Source of the DNA: Melampsora larici-populina 98AG31
Taxonomy: Eukaryota > Basidiomycota > Pucciniomycetes > Pucciniales > Melampsoraceae
Length of the DNA: 64,000 bases
Assembly: GCF_000204055.1 (NCBI RefSeq)
Contig: NW_006768811.1
Coordinates: 698,406 to 762,405 of the forward strand
Direction: 5' to 3'
Within the stretch, counting starts at the first letter, position 1. Each line of letters opens with the position of its first letter. Shown one piece after another: positions 1 through 11,724 of the stretch. Below the pieces are notes generated by a model that saw nothing but the letters and a program-made list of their open reading frames with translations, did not search any database and was not told the origin of the DNA. The position numbers were made by a program, and so were the translations under genes.

Positions 1-1335
1 AGTTTTGTTTTATTTGACTTTTAATTTAGAACTGATCTTAAATGATCATATTATTATCAACAGATGAGAACTGCTCTTGAAGGTGTCGAGAGCCTGGAAT
101 GGATGGGCTACATGAATTCAAGACTGATGATCACAGACTATGCATACTTTGTTCATGCAAAAGTTGCAGAAGCCCAACAACAAGTGTATGTACTATTAGG
201 TCATAGTATAGTGTATATATGTAGTGCTTGGAATTGGTGGTGGGTTACGTGGCTGACCTAGAAATGTAATAGAATAAATTTTTAGATTTCCTTCAGAGAG
301 ATATTTTCTGGTATTGAGTCTTGATCATGTTTTGTCAAATATTGGGGCAATAAGTGACATCCCAACACAGGCATCTGAGTTGGACTAATTTTATTTCAGA
401 GATCACCATGGCCTGATGAAGATGTATGGTGATGATGTTTAAAGAATGAAGACCTAAAAACTCCTTCTTTAATGCTACAAATTGATCACATGGAATGTTT
501 TATTGGCAGGCTTCAAGATCCACAAAGAAAGGAAGCTTGGGGTGTGGAGTATCATGATGTCAGTGTTACTCTACATAAATGACTAATTTTCTTTGAACTT
601 ATAGCATTGTCAGATTTGTTATACTACATGGTATCCATTGCCTACAATATTTATTGAATAAACATATATTCGAAAAACATAAGAGACCAGGAGTGAGACT
701 CAGAGTTCACAGGCTGCCTCACTGTTAAACTCTTTATCAATTACAGTGTATGAAAATTGACCTCCGCAGTGCTAAAGAAGAGGAAGAATAGGATTAACAC
801 AATGTATAGATGAGACACAAGTATGTAGGTTGATGAAGATTGTTCTGGTAAGTGACAGGCCAGGTATGCCTTAACTCAGGTTGATACTATTACTACACAA
901 GGAAGAATACTTGGATATCAGAAAAGAAAGGTGGGCCAGCAAGTGTAGAGGAACATGATCTCCTTTCAATAATCACCTCAACATTGGTGCAACATCATAT
1001 TGCTGGTGGCACTTCAAATGGTAATAACCTGTGAGTACCAGGGAGTCAGCTTAGGCCAAGCTGCACACTGATCGACAAGGGATGGGAACAAATTGAAGGT
1101 AAAGAAGATTGTGACTATTTAATTTTGTCAAAGGTAAGAGAACAATGGTTACAGCGTATTGGATCATAGTGAAATCTAACAGTGACATGATAAGCATTTT
1201 AAATCACAAGCACATGATGTGAAAAAGAAAGAAACCACTAGTCATATTAATAAGCCAATGATCAATGTCTCAATTTTGTGCCCAGTCAATGATGGCTTTG
1301 GTATTTGCTCCTTGGAAGTGATTTTCCATTGACAC
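1..1335. other. No confident gene; exon-like scraps
   Basis: No complete gene is visible. An exon-like stretch runs from about 64 to 225 on the + strand: it follows an acceptor-like AACAG, is open, and ends near a GTGTATGT donor-like site. Its translation (containing EWMGYMNSRLMITDYAYF) matches no family I recognise. A second scrap near 510-580 could read LQDPQRKEAWGVEYHDV. These may be exons of a gene entering from the left edge or a decayed transposon gene; I cannot decide. The rest is AT-rich sequence without recognisable structure. Confidence 0.2.
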
Positions 1336-1338
1336 TAA

Positions 1339-2602
1339 GGGCGTGTTCACTTAAGGAATTTCTGACCAGAAACCACATTCTGTAAATTTTTTAATGCAAA
1401 AATGAAACATGCACCACCAAATGGACACTTTAGGGTACGTTTGGTAGCGTTTATTTTTGGCGTTTATTTTGAATAATAGCGATTATTTTGTGAAATAATC
1501 GCTGTTGAAAAAATACGTTTGGGACCATTTATGGTACCCAGAAATAAACTCCTTCCCCGTACCAAAAGGAGTTTAAAAGGGTCCTTTGGATAAACACCAA
1601 AATGGAGTTTAACCTTGTGATAAACTCCTTTTTGTACTTGAAATTTCAACTCAAAAGACTTCAACCATCCTACATCGAACCAATATGTATTTACTTCTTT
1701 GACAAGATGCTATCTCTCATCAAACCACTTTCCAAATCAACCTTTTCAGCAAAAAAAACTTCCAAGTGATTTGACTTCACATAGGCACCATGTACTCTGA
1801 AGGTCGATCCATCCAAACTACCACAGTTTTGAACAACAGAAGAAGAGAAGAAGAAAGACTGCTACAGTAACCCGAACTCGTAGTCATACACAAAGTACTT
1901 TCTTCTTCTCACCTACAAATCAGCACAATCGATTTCTTCACTTCTTGTTTTGTAGTCTCAAACAATCCACACTGCTGGACACTTTTGACAAGTCTGTCTC
2001 ATTGGTTTCTTTTTGTTTGTTTGAATCTGATTGCTTATCTTATTCACAATTCTTTTAGATCTACATATCCCTTCTTCATTTGTTCCAAATAGGTTTTCTC
2101 TTTGATTTTTTCTCTTTAAGTCGTCTTGAGTAATTTAAATTGGCTTTCTGTGTGATTTATGAATTCCTCTCGATTAGCAATGCATAAGGATAATTGTGGA
2201 AGAAACGAAAACAAGTGTGTTCAAGTAAAAGTTTGCCGATGGTGACAAAGGTCATGTCACATGATCATTGCTTGGATCAGACATCGCCAAAGGATGTACA
2301 TATGGGTGGATGCGAGGTGGTAGAATATGAAGTGGGGTGAGGTGAGAGGAGGCAAGAAACCTTTCAAGAAGGTTTATGTACAAGACACGTCTGTTCGGGA
2401 TCTTTAACCAAATGACATTTCCTGAAATGTACCCAAAAAGGAGTTTATCTGAAAGAAACTCGATTTAAACAATAAACTCATTTGCCCCGGGGCAATGTAC
2501 CTGGGGTCAAACGGAGTTTACAATCTGTAATCGCAACCAAACGTGCCCTTAAATTTTGCAGAATGTGATTTCTCACCAGAAATTGCTTAAGTGAACGCGC
2601 CC
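1339..2602. mobile_element. Outer Harbinger/Tourist-like MITE, split by a later insertion
   Basis: The terminal inverted repeats start GGGCGTGTTCACTTAAG at 1339 and end with the complement (CTTAAGTGAACGCGCCC) at 2602; they stay alignable for about 50 bp. Both ends are flanked by TAA (1336-1338 and 2603-2605). A TAA/TTA target duplication plus a GGG-start terminus is the signature of PIF/Harbinger (Tourist) elements. Without the nested element at 1433-2548 this one is only about 145 bp, so it is a non-autonomous MITE. It has no coding content. Confidence 0.8.
1433..2548. mobile_element. Inner 1.1-kb Harbinger-like element nested in the outer MITE
   Basis: It begins GGGTACGTTTGGT and ends with the complement of GGGCACGTTTGGT. 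It is flanked by TTA at 1430-1432 and 2549-2551, which fits the Harbinger 3-bp duplication. Subterminal sequence holds repeated AAACTCC / GGAGTTTA blocks on both arms. No transposase or Myb-like reading frame is visible in 1116 bp, so it is non-autonomous. It lies inside the outer MITE and is therefore the younger insertion. Confidence 0.75.
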
Positions 2603-2763
2603 TAAAATTGAACAATGAACCAATCCATGATTGTTCAAGGTGTCAGCCTAATGAAGAATACAATATTGAGATTAGAAATAATCTTATGTCAACTCAGGAA
2701 TCATGATCTATCATGATGTTGTACCAATGACACACAAATGAATGATGCAAGCAAGAGAAAATA

Positions 2764-3240
2764 GGGGTTGGGCGAAAAACCGACCAACAGGTTTTGCGCC
2801 ATTGAGAAGTTACGCGAAAAGAGTTGAAGATGGCGGAAAACCACTGGACGCAGGTTTCACAGAACCTGCATCCCCGAATTGAGCTCTTGGGTGGGTCTGA
2901 TCCTTCCAAGTAATTGAACATAACTGATCTGATGTTATTTTTTGATAAGCTTTTGCACCTTTCACAGATCTGTAAAAGGTGCAAAAAGGGCGTTTGCGAG
3001 GCTTGAGGCGCCGCAAATTACTTTACCTGTAAGAGCTTTTGAACGGTTAAAGCATGGACGTGATCACACAACCAAGCATACCGGTCAACAATTCTGCAAA
3101 GCAAAAAGTTGGATAAAAATTGTTGTTGGTTTTGTGTGGCTTTGATATTGATTTCGAGCCATCTCGCAAACGTTCCCAAAAATTTGAACAGCGATTGAAT
3201 GGGGTTTGGAAACCTGTTGGTCGGTTTTTCGCCCAATCCC
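2764..3240. mobile_element. 477-bp inverted-repeat element with TA duplication
   Basis: The left end (GGGGTTGGGCGAAAAACCGA and on through CCAACAGGTTT) is matched by the complement at 3204-3240. TA flanks both ends (2762-2763, 3241-3242), which suggests a Tc1/mariner-type target preference. The centre holds a palindrome around 2950-2990 (TTTTGCACCTTT facing AAAGGTGCAAAA). Open frames inside are short and overlap on both strands, as expected for inverted-repeat DNA rather than genes. The superfamily is uncertain. Confidence 0.65.
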
Positions 3241-3242
3241 TA

Positions 3243-3975
3243 ATAAATGTGCATATGTAATAGAAGAGACACACTGAGAGATGTATAATCTCAATTACCA
3301 CTGCATATGCATAAAACCTTGTCGAATTGTCTTTCTTTTTGAAAAGTCCAAATTTGGCCCTGGACTGAATATCTACCCCAAGCCCAGTCTGCTGGATGGG
3401 GGCTGATACAAAACCCCATCCAGTGCTTTGATGGTCTTGAGCTATATCCCAGCTCCAAACAATCCACCTTTGATTGAAATCATTCCACCACAATTTCACT
3501 GATCATCTCTTTTCTTTCACTTGGTCCATCACGATTCATATCTTCATTAAACTCGAATAGGAGTGCTCAAGAGTAACTGCAACGTCGACTTGCGTTATTT
3601 TACAGGGGCAAAAAGGCAGTGGCTTACACTATCAGCATCCTCTGGAAGATAATAGCCTGTCATAACCGGCTTTTGCTACCATTGGATGTTTTGCACCAAA
3701 ATCATATGCATCATTTTGACACGTTGGATTATGCCGAGGTTCGAAAAATCCAGGCTTCACTGAGTCTATTTATTCTTACAGGAGAAAATTCAATGTAAAA
3801 TGTAAGGGATGTTCACAGGAACAAGATACAAAATCCGACCCTCCATCCAGTATATATATAAATCAGCCGTTTCCGAGACATACGCGCCGACCAGACTGTT
3901 TATCAATAAGATAGTAGCTGCCTCCAAAATCATTTAAAGAAGTGTCACGTTGCTGAGTTGAAAGTAATTTTGTTA
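3243..3975. other. Intergenic, downstream of the LCL3-like gene
   Basis: I see no gene, RNA or repeat here. The open frames are short and lack any recognisable domain. It should contain the 3' UTR of the minus-strand nuclease gene that ends at 3976. Confidence 0.4.
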
Positions 3976-5555
3976 TTATGAAGAGCCCGAATCTTTTGAG
4001 AAGCGGAGTTTGTAGTCTTTAGGAGATTCGAAATCTTTGGCACTTTGAGACCACATTCCTAGTTTGTTTTTCCTGCGATCACAAATGAAAATAAGGGTCA
4101 AGCGTTCATGAGATACCAAGATATATTTGGAATGACAATGGTACAAAGGAATATCGATATACCTAGCCTTGGCTTCTGCTGCAGTCAGTTGGTTCAAGAT
4201 GCTTCCATGCTCCGCTCCGCTTGATCGATACACAGTTGCCACTTTGGAAAAATAGTTCGAGCTTGATTGAGATATGCAAGTAATCTGAATGAGCTTTGGA
4301 ACATAGTCACTCACAGCCCGCTTCTACCATCGCCAAGCTGACATTTTTCCTTCGAAGTGGCGAGCACCACCATCTTCGAACGTAGACCATACCAACCTTT
4401 ATATTACAAGTGCGTAAGAATTTCAAATCACAGGTCAGTGGATATATAACGAGGAGGAAAAGCAATATGAAATGGTCACGTACAATGCGGTTATAGCGGT
4501 CTTTACTCAACATCTGAACCTTTACAGTTTTTTGATCGACCAACTTTTTCAATTGAAGAAGGGCCTCTTGGGAAAAAGGTTGCTCAGGGTGACCGAAATG
4601 TGATAGCTATAAAATCGGAATCGGCATGATTGCACATATCAATTACTGCGCGGTAGCTCAACTTTCCAACACGCAAACTAACCTCAGGTGCATCTACGCC
4701 AGCCAAGCGAATGTGAATGGTTTGATCCTTGAGCGCTATCAAAATTACAATGACGACATGAGCCCTATTATTTGGGTGACCTATATCACTGAAAATCAGC
4801 TGGCGTACCAGGTTTTTGTTTTGGTATACTTCGAAATGTACTCCAACCAAAACCAGGAGTATGATATAGTCGGAAATTGTCGGCGTCACCTACACTACGA
4901 GGTCAACTTATTACTAAAGTACCCATGCTTTAAACATTTTTCAGGTAAGACATCAACCATACCTTGTAACAAACCCCTTGATCGTCAAACCCTTACCACG
5001 TGAGCCAGTTGATCTCCCAAGTAACCTTGGGGTGACATAATCTGAGTTTGAGATCCTTCGAAAGAATGTCTTGTATCCGTACTTGGTCGTCCAAATAAAT
5101 AGTCCAGTGAAAATTGATCCACTAATGAAAGCAAAAGTAGTTCGATGCTGATTGAAAATTCCAGAAGAATCCGAAAGTTTTTGAGACAGGCTTAATGATT
5201 CGGAACGGTCGGCCTGTCTAGACTTGTTCGAGTTTCCAAGCTGAAGCTTTTGCCGGATCCACTGCGACCAGCTTTGGCCATCGTACCCTTCGGTGGCTTT
5301 CGCTCCAAGTCCTTTTTGTTCAGTCGAGATGGATATCAAGTGCTGCGAATCGTTAGAGACGCGAGAACTTGAGGGAGCGTATTCGTAGGGGATGAGCCAG
5401 AATGGCATGCTTTGAGGTTTGTTGGTGAACCGTGAACCTGGTCTTTGAACTTTGACATCAGCTTCCTCGACCTCGACCGCCATCTTGTCACGGACACTTG
5501 GCTGGCGGGGGGACGCAAGATCCACTGCGCCGCATCCGTGGCGCACCTTCTGCAC
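3976..5555 (-). CDS. LCL3: LCL3-like membrane-anchored staphylococcal-nuclease-fold endonuclease, seven exons
   Basis: Fungal LCL3 is a membrane-anchored, probable mitochondrial-envelope nuclease with an SNase (thermonuclease) fold. Proposed exons: 5555-4963, 4894-4830, 4735-4683, 4606-4484, 4396-4315, 4241-4163 and 4072-3976. All junctions are GT-AG and the phases add up to 1092 nt, or 363 residues. The joined reading shows the family landmarks in order: a hydrophobic anchor (TTFAFISGSIFTGLFIW), VTSVGDADNFRLYHTPG, LKDQTIHIRLAGVDAPE (conserved SNase Arg/Asp region), SKDRYNRIV, VYVRRW, GLATVY and a C-terminal GMWSQSAKDFESPKDY. An alternative start at 5483 (MAVEVEEADVK) gives 339 residues, and the choice between the two is open. 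None of the single exons looks like a nuclease alone; the identification rests on the splice model, which reads cleanly. Confidence 0.88.
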
Positions 5556-6817
5556 CCTCTAGTCAGATATGCAGCCTTTTCTAAAAGGAACCTTTCTAAA
5601 AAGCTTGGCCAATCCTGCCCGCAAAACTCGAGCAAGTTGAAGTATTGACTGGGAATTTGGGTTAAGCTTTATGAAACCTCTTCTATCTGTTATAGGCCCT
5701 TCCAAGACGCCCCTCCCCGAGGAGGACTTGTATTGGCTTGAAATCCCGCTCGGCACCGCCATATTTCCCTTGCATCTGGGCTTGTGACATAACAGACATA
5801 ACATCACATTTCCCAATTTTCCATCACATCTAGGAGTTAGAATGTTGTGTTGCATGGTCATGTATGATACGGCTGTGTCAGCAGAGTCAGCAGGCACACA
5901 GAGGTTCAAGATTTACCCGTTTCACAAAAAAATGCACGAAATGCAGGATAAGCAGATATGTACATCTCTACTCTTTTCTCCAAGCCACGTCTTCAACAAC
6001 GACTGTGTTTCTGGTTGCAGATCTAATTTCGATTATCCTTTAAGAATGGGTCATAGGGGGTGTCAATCTCATGAGTCATGAAACATTCAAAAGTGAGTTT
6101 GAACTTATCATCATGTGGAGATGAGTATGAACACTTAGAGACTGTACCCGGTTCATGCAGTGTTGGAAATGTTGCACCTTCAATGTCCCGAAATAATTCA
6201 TCGCGAGTCCGATGATCAAGTGATCGTGACAAGTACTGAAACTTGCCTTCGGCACCGCAGCTTATTCGCTATGCAAAGTACACTGCATACTCTATTTATG
6301 ATTTCGCAGGAGTCGGCTTGAAAACGTTGATGTCAGTGATTCATGAGCTGGGACTCACCCTGAACAAATTCTATACTACGGCATGTACCCGCGCATCTGC
6401 GACATCTCGATCGGTCTCTAACTGGGAAAGAGCATCCAGATCTCCTACACTGCAGTGTGATCTGTAATCATAAAATTATATATGATCAGAGTTCGGAGTT
6501 ACCGCACTTTTGATTCGAAACTCAGCGTGAGTTTGAGTACCGCTGAGCCTCCGTAAGGTAATTCCACGGAGCCTCGTGTGCTCTAGGAAAGGATTTGGAT
6601 TCACCCGTAGATCCTTTTGGAATTATCGTCCAGGCAAGGTCCAACTCAGATCACTTTCGAGGCTGAGGCATTTTCGTCCCCAAAAATCCGTCTTCGCGCA
6701 ACATTTAGTTGAACTTCGAGTTGGTCATTGCGTTCGCGCCCGAAGATACAAGTCGGAGGTAATTTCAGACATTCCACGACATTGAAGCAGGGGGGAAGGC
6801 ATATCACTCGGCCCATC
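5556..6817. other. Intergenic between divergent genes
   Basis: This 1.26-kb interval lies between the start of the LCL3-like gene (-) and the start of the secreted-protein gene (+). Short frames occur on both strands but show no known domain or good splice context. It probably contains both 5' regions; no clear TATA box or repeat was found. Confidence 0.35.
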
Positions 6818-8330
6818 ATGTTTCTCTTATTCACTCTCTCGAAAGGAGTGATGATTTGGATGATATTTTTTCAAGTACTTCGAAGTCACTCTACGGGCAT
6901 GGTTTGGGGCCTCAGCACTGACTCAAAACCCATCCAGGCAAGTGGACCTCGACGGATAGAGACTATTCAAAAGCCTCGTCGTCTGATCAAACGATCACGA
7001 GGCTCCACGCTCAATGACTCATTCAAGCCAATAAGAAAATTCTTACGCTCTAAATCAGTGGGGTGCTTTGAAGGAGGCATCAGGCGGGATAGAATCGTGA
7101 GCGACACTCCAACATCAAAGAAGGATCACCCAAGAAAGGTACCATTTACTACCGAAACACCCACCCACCTGACTGGTCGAGAGAGAGCTTCCTCCTACCC
7201 CGCTTCACCTGTACCACAACGTAAATTCAATCGTTCCACCTCAATCCTTAGCTTCATGAGACATACCAAACCAGATAAAATTGTGAATGACGCTCTCGAA
7301 TCCAAGAAACAAGAAGCCATCGAAGGGACAGGAAAAGATGATTTTTTGGTGATTGAAGAACCTCGCCAAAAGTCCCAACAACAGATACCTATGTACAGCC
7401 CGGAATACGAACCTTTACTTCGAACTTTCAAAACAGTTCAACCTGTCTCACCCCCTAAACCCAAGCCTAAGGTAGGAATCTTGAAGGCGTTGAAGGGAGG
7501 CCTAGAAAAATTTCTTGAGAAACTGGCACAGCTTACGGTCAGCTTTTGTCAAGGGTTTTTTAAGATGATGCGGCGGAAAAATGGTGAGTATCAGTTACCT
7601 TTGACTGTATCTTTTGTATCACTCAAGCATTTTTGACCAACCTGAGACTGAATCACATCATACCATTTTCCCTTTCAGTGAGCAATGTCCCCTCAGATAC
7701 GGGGGCAGCAGCAGAAACAGGTATGTTACTGGATGATCCTTTTCCAATAATTTCATACCAATCTCGCAGAATCAAATACTAACACACCCCGTATCGTGTT
7801 CCGAACGCTCATATTCAGGTATGAGATAATTTTTGATCTCATGAATATGTGATCCGTTATGGTCCTCTGACTTAACTAACGAGCCTTCAAATATTTACTT
7901 TTTTGTAGCAGGCCAATCTAGTGTACTGAATGATATGAAGATGCTTGCTTGGGAGCTGATTTTGAATCCTTCAAAACGAGACACGGTCATCTTCGACATC
8001 GCGGGATATAAAAACAAGAAACCCTACTTGTCCATTGTAGAGAACAAAATCAATACAGCGACTGAAACTCTCAAAACAAAGTTGAGAGAAAAAATTCCGA
8101 GCTGGGTGAGCGCAGAACTTGCTGAGCGTTCTAAAAATCTCCCAAGTGGATGGGATGAGTATGTGAGATCACTGTCACCATCAAAGAGAAAAGAAGTCAT
8201 GGATATATCAGAAGGAACGTTCAAGGAATTGGCGGCACAGATTCCTGCATATTATGCGCGTCAAGTTGGAGAGATTGCTCGAGAGTATAGGAATGCAAGA
8301 TTGAATCCTCCTGTGGCAGCCGTTGTATAA
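6818..8330 (+). CDS. Putative secreted or membrane-anchored protein of unknown function (rust effector-like)
   Basis: I do not recognise the family. Of the in-frame starts, the ATG at 6818 puts a strong hydrophobic stretch at the N-terminus (MFLLFTLSKGVMIWMIFFQV), a likely signal peptide or anchor. The first exon (6818-7583) continues as a basic, Ser/Pro-rich, probably disordered chain. A GTGAGT donor follows, with a small exon at 7679-7722. The simplest in-frame model then joins to a final exon at about 7913-8330. A candidate 49-nt exon at 7770-7818 has good splice sites but would break the frame. The last exon is well folded in appearance and helix-rich (ILNPSKRDTVIFDIAGYKN, then charged helices), ending at 8330. 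The size, the lone N-terminal hydrophobic segment and the lack of known domains suit a lineage-specific secreted protein. Expression data would be needed to call it an effector. Confidence 0.5.
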
Positions 8331-9254
8331 ATGTACAAACAAATGTTTAAGAAAGAGATAGGTTCTCTTAAGGGCCAAACTTTCTGTATAGTCGGACATA
8401 GAAATCACATTTCCTTCAAGAGGTTTTGGAAATATGATTATAACTGAATGTTTGTCCAAGATGACAATCAAATGTTGATGATATGTAGACTAAATATTCC
8501 AATCTTTTCCTGTGTATCACTTTCACTTTCTTACCAATCATTCCAATCATTTTCTAACTTGGAATCTCAAATTCGTTTTGAATTTTCACGAACAATTATA
8601 AAGAGATTGTCTTCCTTCTTTCTTTGAATCACATTGAAATCTGTGTGACACCGAAAAGATATTTTATTTTCCTGTGTTGGGGAATAGTTTTATACATCAC
8701 ATGTTCATAGAAATCTATGAGTCAAAAGGATTTTATTGAACTTGGTTCATTTACTACCAGCAGATCTTCCCATTTGTCTTATCTTTGTTACATGGTTTAC
8801 CATCACAGATTATAGATTTTCATCCTATTCATGTAAAGGCTCCTAGCACTTTATTCCTTGTGCTTTTATCACTGAGTCTGGATTGTCACACCACAGAGGA
8901 CCTTGATCTACCTTGAAAAACAATGTTGATGGGATGTATGCTAATTTGTTGTCCTGCTCTCTCTTTGATAATGCAGACATAGTGAGAAGTCCAAGAGAAA
9001 TCGTACAAAAACTCAATAGCAGTAACAATGATACTACAAAGCATCAAACACACCCAGAGCTTTTGAGAAGCCCTCATCTTTCAAGTTAGGTCACTTTCCA
9101 GTCTCCCACAGGCCATCACAAATTTGTCTTGACATGAACAACTATGATGTGTAAAGTCAAGGATAACCCAACTTGAAATGAGATGCAACTTTCAGGACAA
9201 AGCCTAAACCAATCTTCTACCAAGGTGTATTTCACTGGAATAGAGGTCTGGACC
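8331..9254. other. Intergenic, AT-rich
   Basis: It holds the 3' region of the preceding gene and the left flank of the inverted-repeat element at 9257. No gene, RNA or tandem repeat was recognised. Confidence 0.4.
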
Positions 9255-9256
9255 TA

Positions 9257-9839
9257 ACTTAAAAAAGTCCCTCTTGTTGGAGAAACAAGTAGTCAAGAGA
9301 GGGACTCATACCTTATACACAAAATTTGGTGTGTGAGCCAAAAAGTTTGGCTGAGGACTTTTTCATTCCTCCATTCCCACATATCCTACGGATAAATGTC
9401 CTTTGAACCGAAGAAAAGAGTTGTTTGCCTGCCAACTTACAAATAATGGTCCTTTTGAATTTCTCTCTTGGCTTCAGGAAAGCTCTGAATAACAGCCTTG
9501 AAGAATTGGTTTTTTGTATAACATTTCAGCGGGTTTGGTGTGAGCTTTTGACAGGTTGGTCAGCTTTCTCTGTGATTTTGGTGTTGTTTGCTAACTTCAC
9601 AACTGCAAGGCTCTGTGAGTTTTGAATTAAATAAGAGTTAGCCTACACGCATGTGTGTACATCAAGCAGGAACACAGCTCTTTTCTCTGGTCCCAAGGAT
9701 ATTTGTTTGTGGGGTATGCAGATATGGAGTGTTGAGAAAGTCCCCAGCCAAACTTTTCCGGCTCACACACCAAATTTTGTGGATAAGGTATAAGTCCCTC
9801 TCTCAACTCCTTGTTTGTAAAAGAGGGACTTTGTTAAGT
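9257..9839. mobile_element. 583-bp element with about 110-bp terminal inverted repeats
   Basis: The left arm starts ACTTAAAAAAGTCCCTC and runs for about 110 bp through ACCTTATACACAAAATTTGG, TGTGTGAGCC and AGTTTGGCTG. The right arm is its imperfect complement (9724-9839). TA flanks both ends (9255-9256 and 9840-9841), compatible with a Tc1/mariner-like target. The roughly 340-bp centre has only short open frames (9425-9625 and part of 9651-9932) with no transposase motif, so it is probably non-autonomous. Long inverted arms mean a transcript could fold into a long hairpin. Confidence 0.8.
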
Positions 9840-9841
9840 TA

Positions 9842-10451
9842 TGGTCTGGCACACATCAAAAGGTATGATAAGAACAAGCAGATAGTGAAAGGAACAAAGA
9901 AAAGTTGGAAAAAGGAAGGAAGGAGAGGGTGAGACGACCACCGGTGGAGACGACATATAAACCCTTCCTGTAAATTTAATGATAGAAGCATGGAACCTCT
10001 CTCACCTTAATGGGAATATTCTAGTCTTCACAAGCTTTGATGAACATTCAAATCTGCTGCTTTATATTCACAGATCCCTGGCAGCCTTGGCCCTGCTTAG
10101 CCCCGGTCTTGGCCTTGTGCAACACGACACACTCGCTCGAGTCGGATCAGGGCCAAGGCCGGACCGTGGCTCTATGTATCATCGGGTCAGTGAGACTCGA
10201 GAGTGAGAAAGTGATCGGGTTGATTTCAAATTGCAACTTCGCAGTCATCATCCAGTGACAGTCAGAGCCTAGGGTCGCATCTCTTATTTATTCAAAGTAC
10301 TCTGGACTCCAAGTACTTGATACTCGAACTAATTCAAAGTAAAGTCACCAAAAGGTTATATCCTGAACAATCAACAGACGATGGTATGCAATTTTCTTTG
10401 AGATTTCATTTGAAAACCTGTTCTGTTTCTTTGAAATCAACTGATATAACT
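9842..10451. other. Upstream region of the GTPBP-like gene
   Basis: This covers the right flank of the element and the 5' region of the next gene. A GC-richer patch at 10080-10170 has GGCCTTGGCCC-like words in both orientations. Open frames here (9651-9932, 9979-10206) have no recognisable product. The coding frame of the next gene stays open upstream to 10317, so a longer N-terminus is possible. Confidence 0.35.
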
Positions 10452-11724
10452 ATGGTTCTTGGTTTGTTTGTTGATGATAAAAACCAGTTTGGTGAAGATG
10501 ATAGTGAAAGTCCAAGAAGACCTTCACCATTTTATAGTAATGGGAATTCAAACGATACAAAACATACGAAGAAAGTATCATTATCATCAACTTCAAATCA
10601 TTCAAAACCTAAAACTTTAAGAGAATTTTTGGAAAGAGAAATGAATGGATTAAGTTTAGATCAAGGGTCATGGAGAAATGAAATCGAACCTGAAGTTGAT
10701 TCAGATGGGCATATAGAATACAAAGTAAATCCCCCTCATTTATATACTCGATCCCTTTGTTACCTGATTTACTAATATTGGTTTCCTTTTTCGATTTGAA
10801 AAGTTGAAGATCTTATCACCGAGTCCAGCAAGATTTGAAAAACTAACCACCCAATTAAAATGGAGATTGTTAGAAGGAGGAGGGATCGCATTATATGAAA
10901 TTGGAGTATTAGATGATGGAACGTTGATTGGATTAAATTCAAATCAAATGGAAGAAAGTTTATCCAACTTGAATAAGATGGCAAAAGAATTAAATAGTTA
11001 TATTGAAATTTCTCACGTGATTCAATTACCTGAAATCTTAATCCAAACTACATCTACTTCAAGTCAAAATAGGTCTTTGATACATCAAGTTTTTAAAAAT
11101 CATATGGGTAAATCAATACAACATCATAATTCGAATAATAATTCTATTGGATCTGAACGTAAAGACAAAGGCAAACAAAGAAAAAAGAAAAAGAAACTTA
11201 AATCTAAATTATCGAATTACAATCTAAATAACCGAGTATCACAGACAAAGACCATTAGAATAGCACCAGGAGATTCAGCAGTTTCATCAGATAGTGAAAC
11301 CAATAGTCCGAAAGCAACTTTTGAAAACAAAACCAATTCATTAATTAATTCACTAGAAATTTTAAAACTTGATACCGAAGAACCTTCAAAGAAACCAAAA
11401 GTGAAAAGATGGTCAAGAGAAATAGACCAGAGACCTTCACGACAAATTGAAAGAATAGGTGGATATTTAGATCAGATTTGTTTATTAACACCTGAAGAAA
11501 GATGTATGATTAAAAGCAATTTAAGAAAAGAAAAAAAGAATGAGAGAAATAAGAAATCGAAAAATAAAGAAACTAGGAAAGCAATTGAAGAAGAGGATGG
11601 AGATGGAGATGTAGATGGAAAGGATTTGAATGAAACTAAGTATGTGGTTGAAGTTAAGGTTTTGAAATGTTTGGATCAATTTGAAGATGAAAGGTTTCTT
11701 GATTTTGAAGGGTTCGGAAATTAG
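10452..11724 (+). CDS. GTPBP1/GTPBP2-like N-terminal-domain protein lacking the GTPase domain
   Basis: Exon 1 is 10452-10724 (ATG in good context; the frame is also open back to 10317). Exon 2 is 10804-11724, joined so that IEYK runs into LKILSPSPARFEKL. The segment PSPARFEKLTTQLKWRLLEG, then GGG and YEIGVLDDGTLIGL followed by a helix ending in MAKELN, resembles the conserved N-terminal region of GTPBP1/GTPBP2-type translational GTPases. The chain then becomes Lys/Ser/Asn-rich and low complexity. Near the C-terminus, YVVEVKVLK...FLDF matches the strand that normally leads into the G1 P-loop, but the frame stops right there. No GxxxxGK[ST], DxxG or NKxD motif occurs before the next gene. It is either a stand-alone truncated paralogue or a gene that lost its 3' half. 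The family call is by memory of motif pattern. Confidence 0.5.

Noticed and set aside
1464..1664. 66-residue minus-strand ORF inside the inner Harbinger-like element
   Set aside because: No Myb/SANT or DDE motif; probably chance.
2810..3499. Several overlapping ORFs on both strands
   Set aside because: They coincide with an inverted-repeat element and its flank; mirrored frames are expected there.
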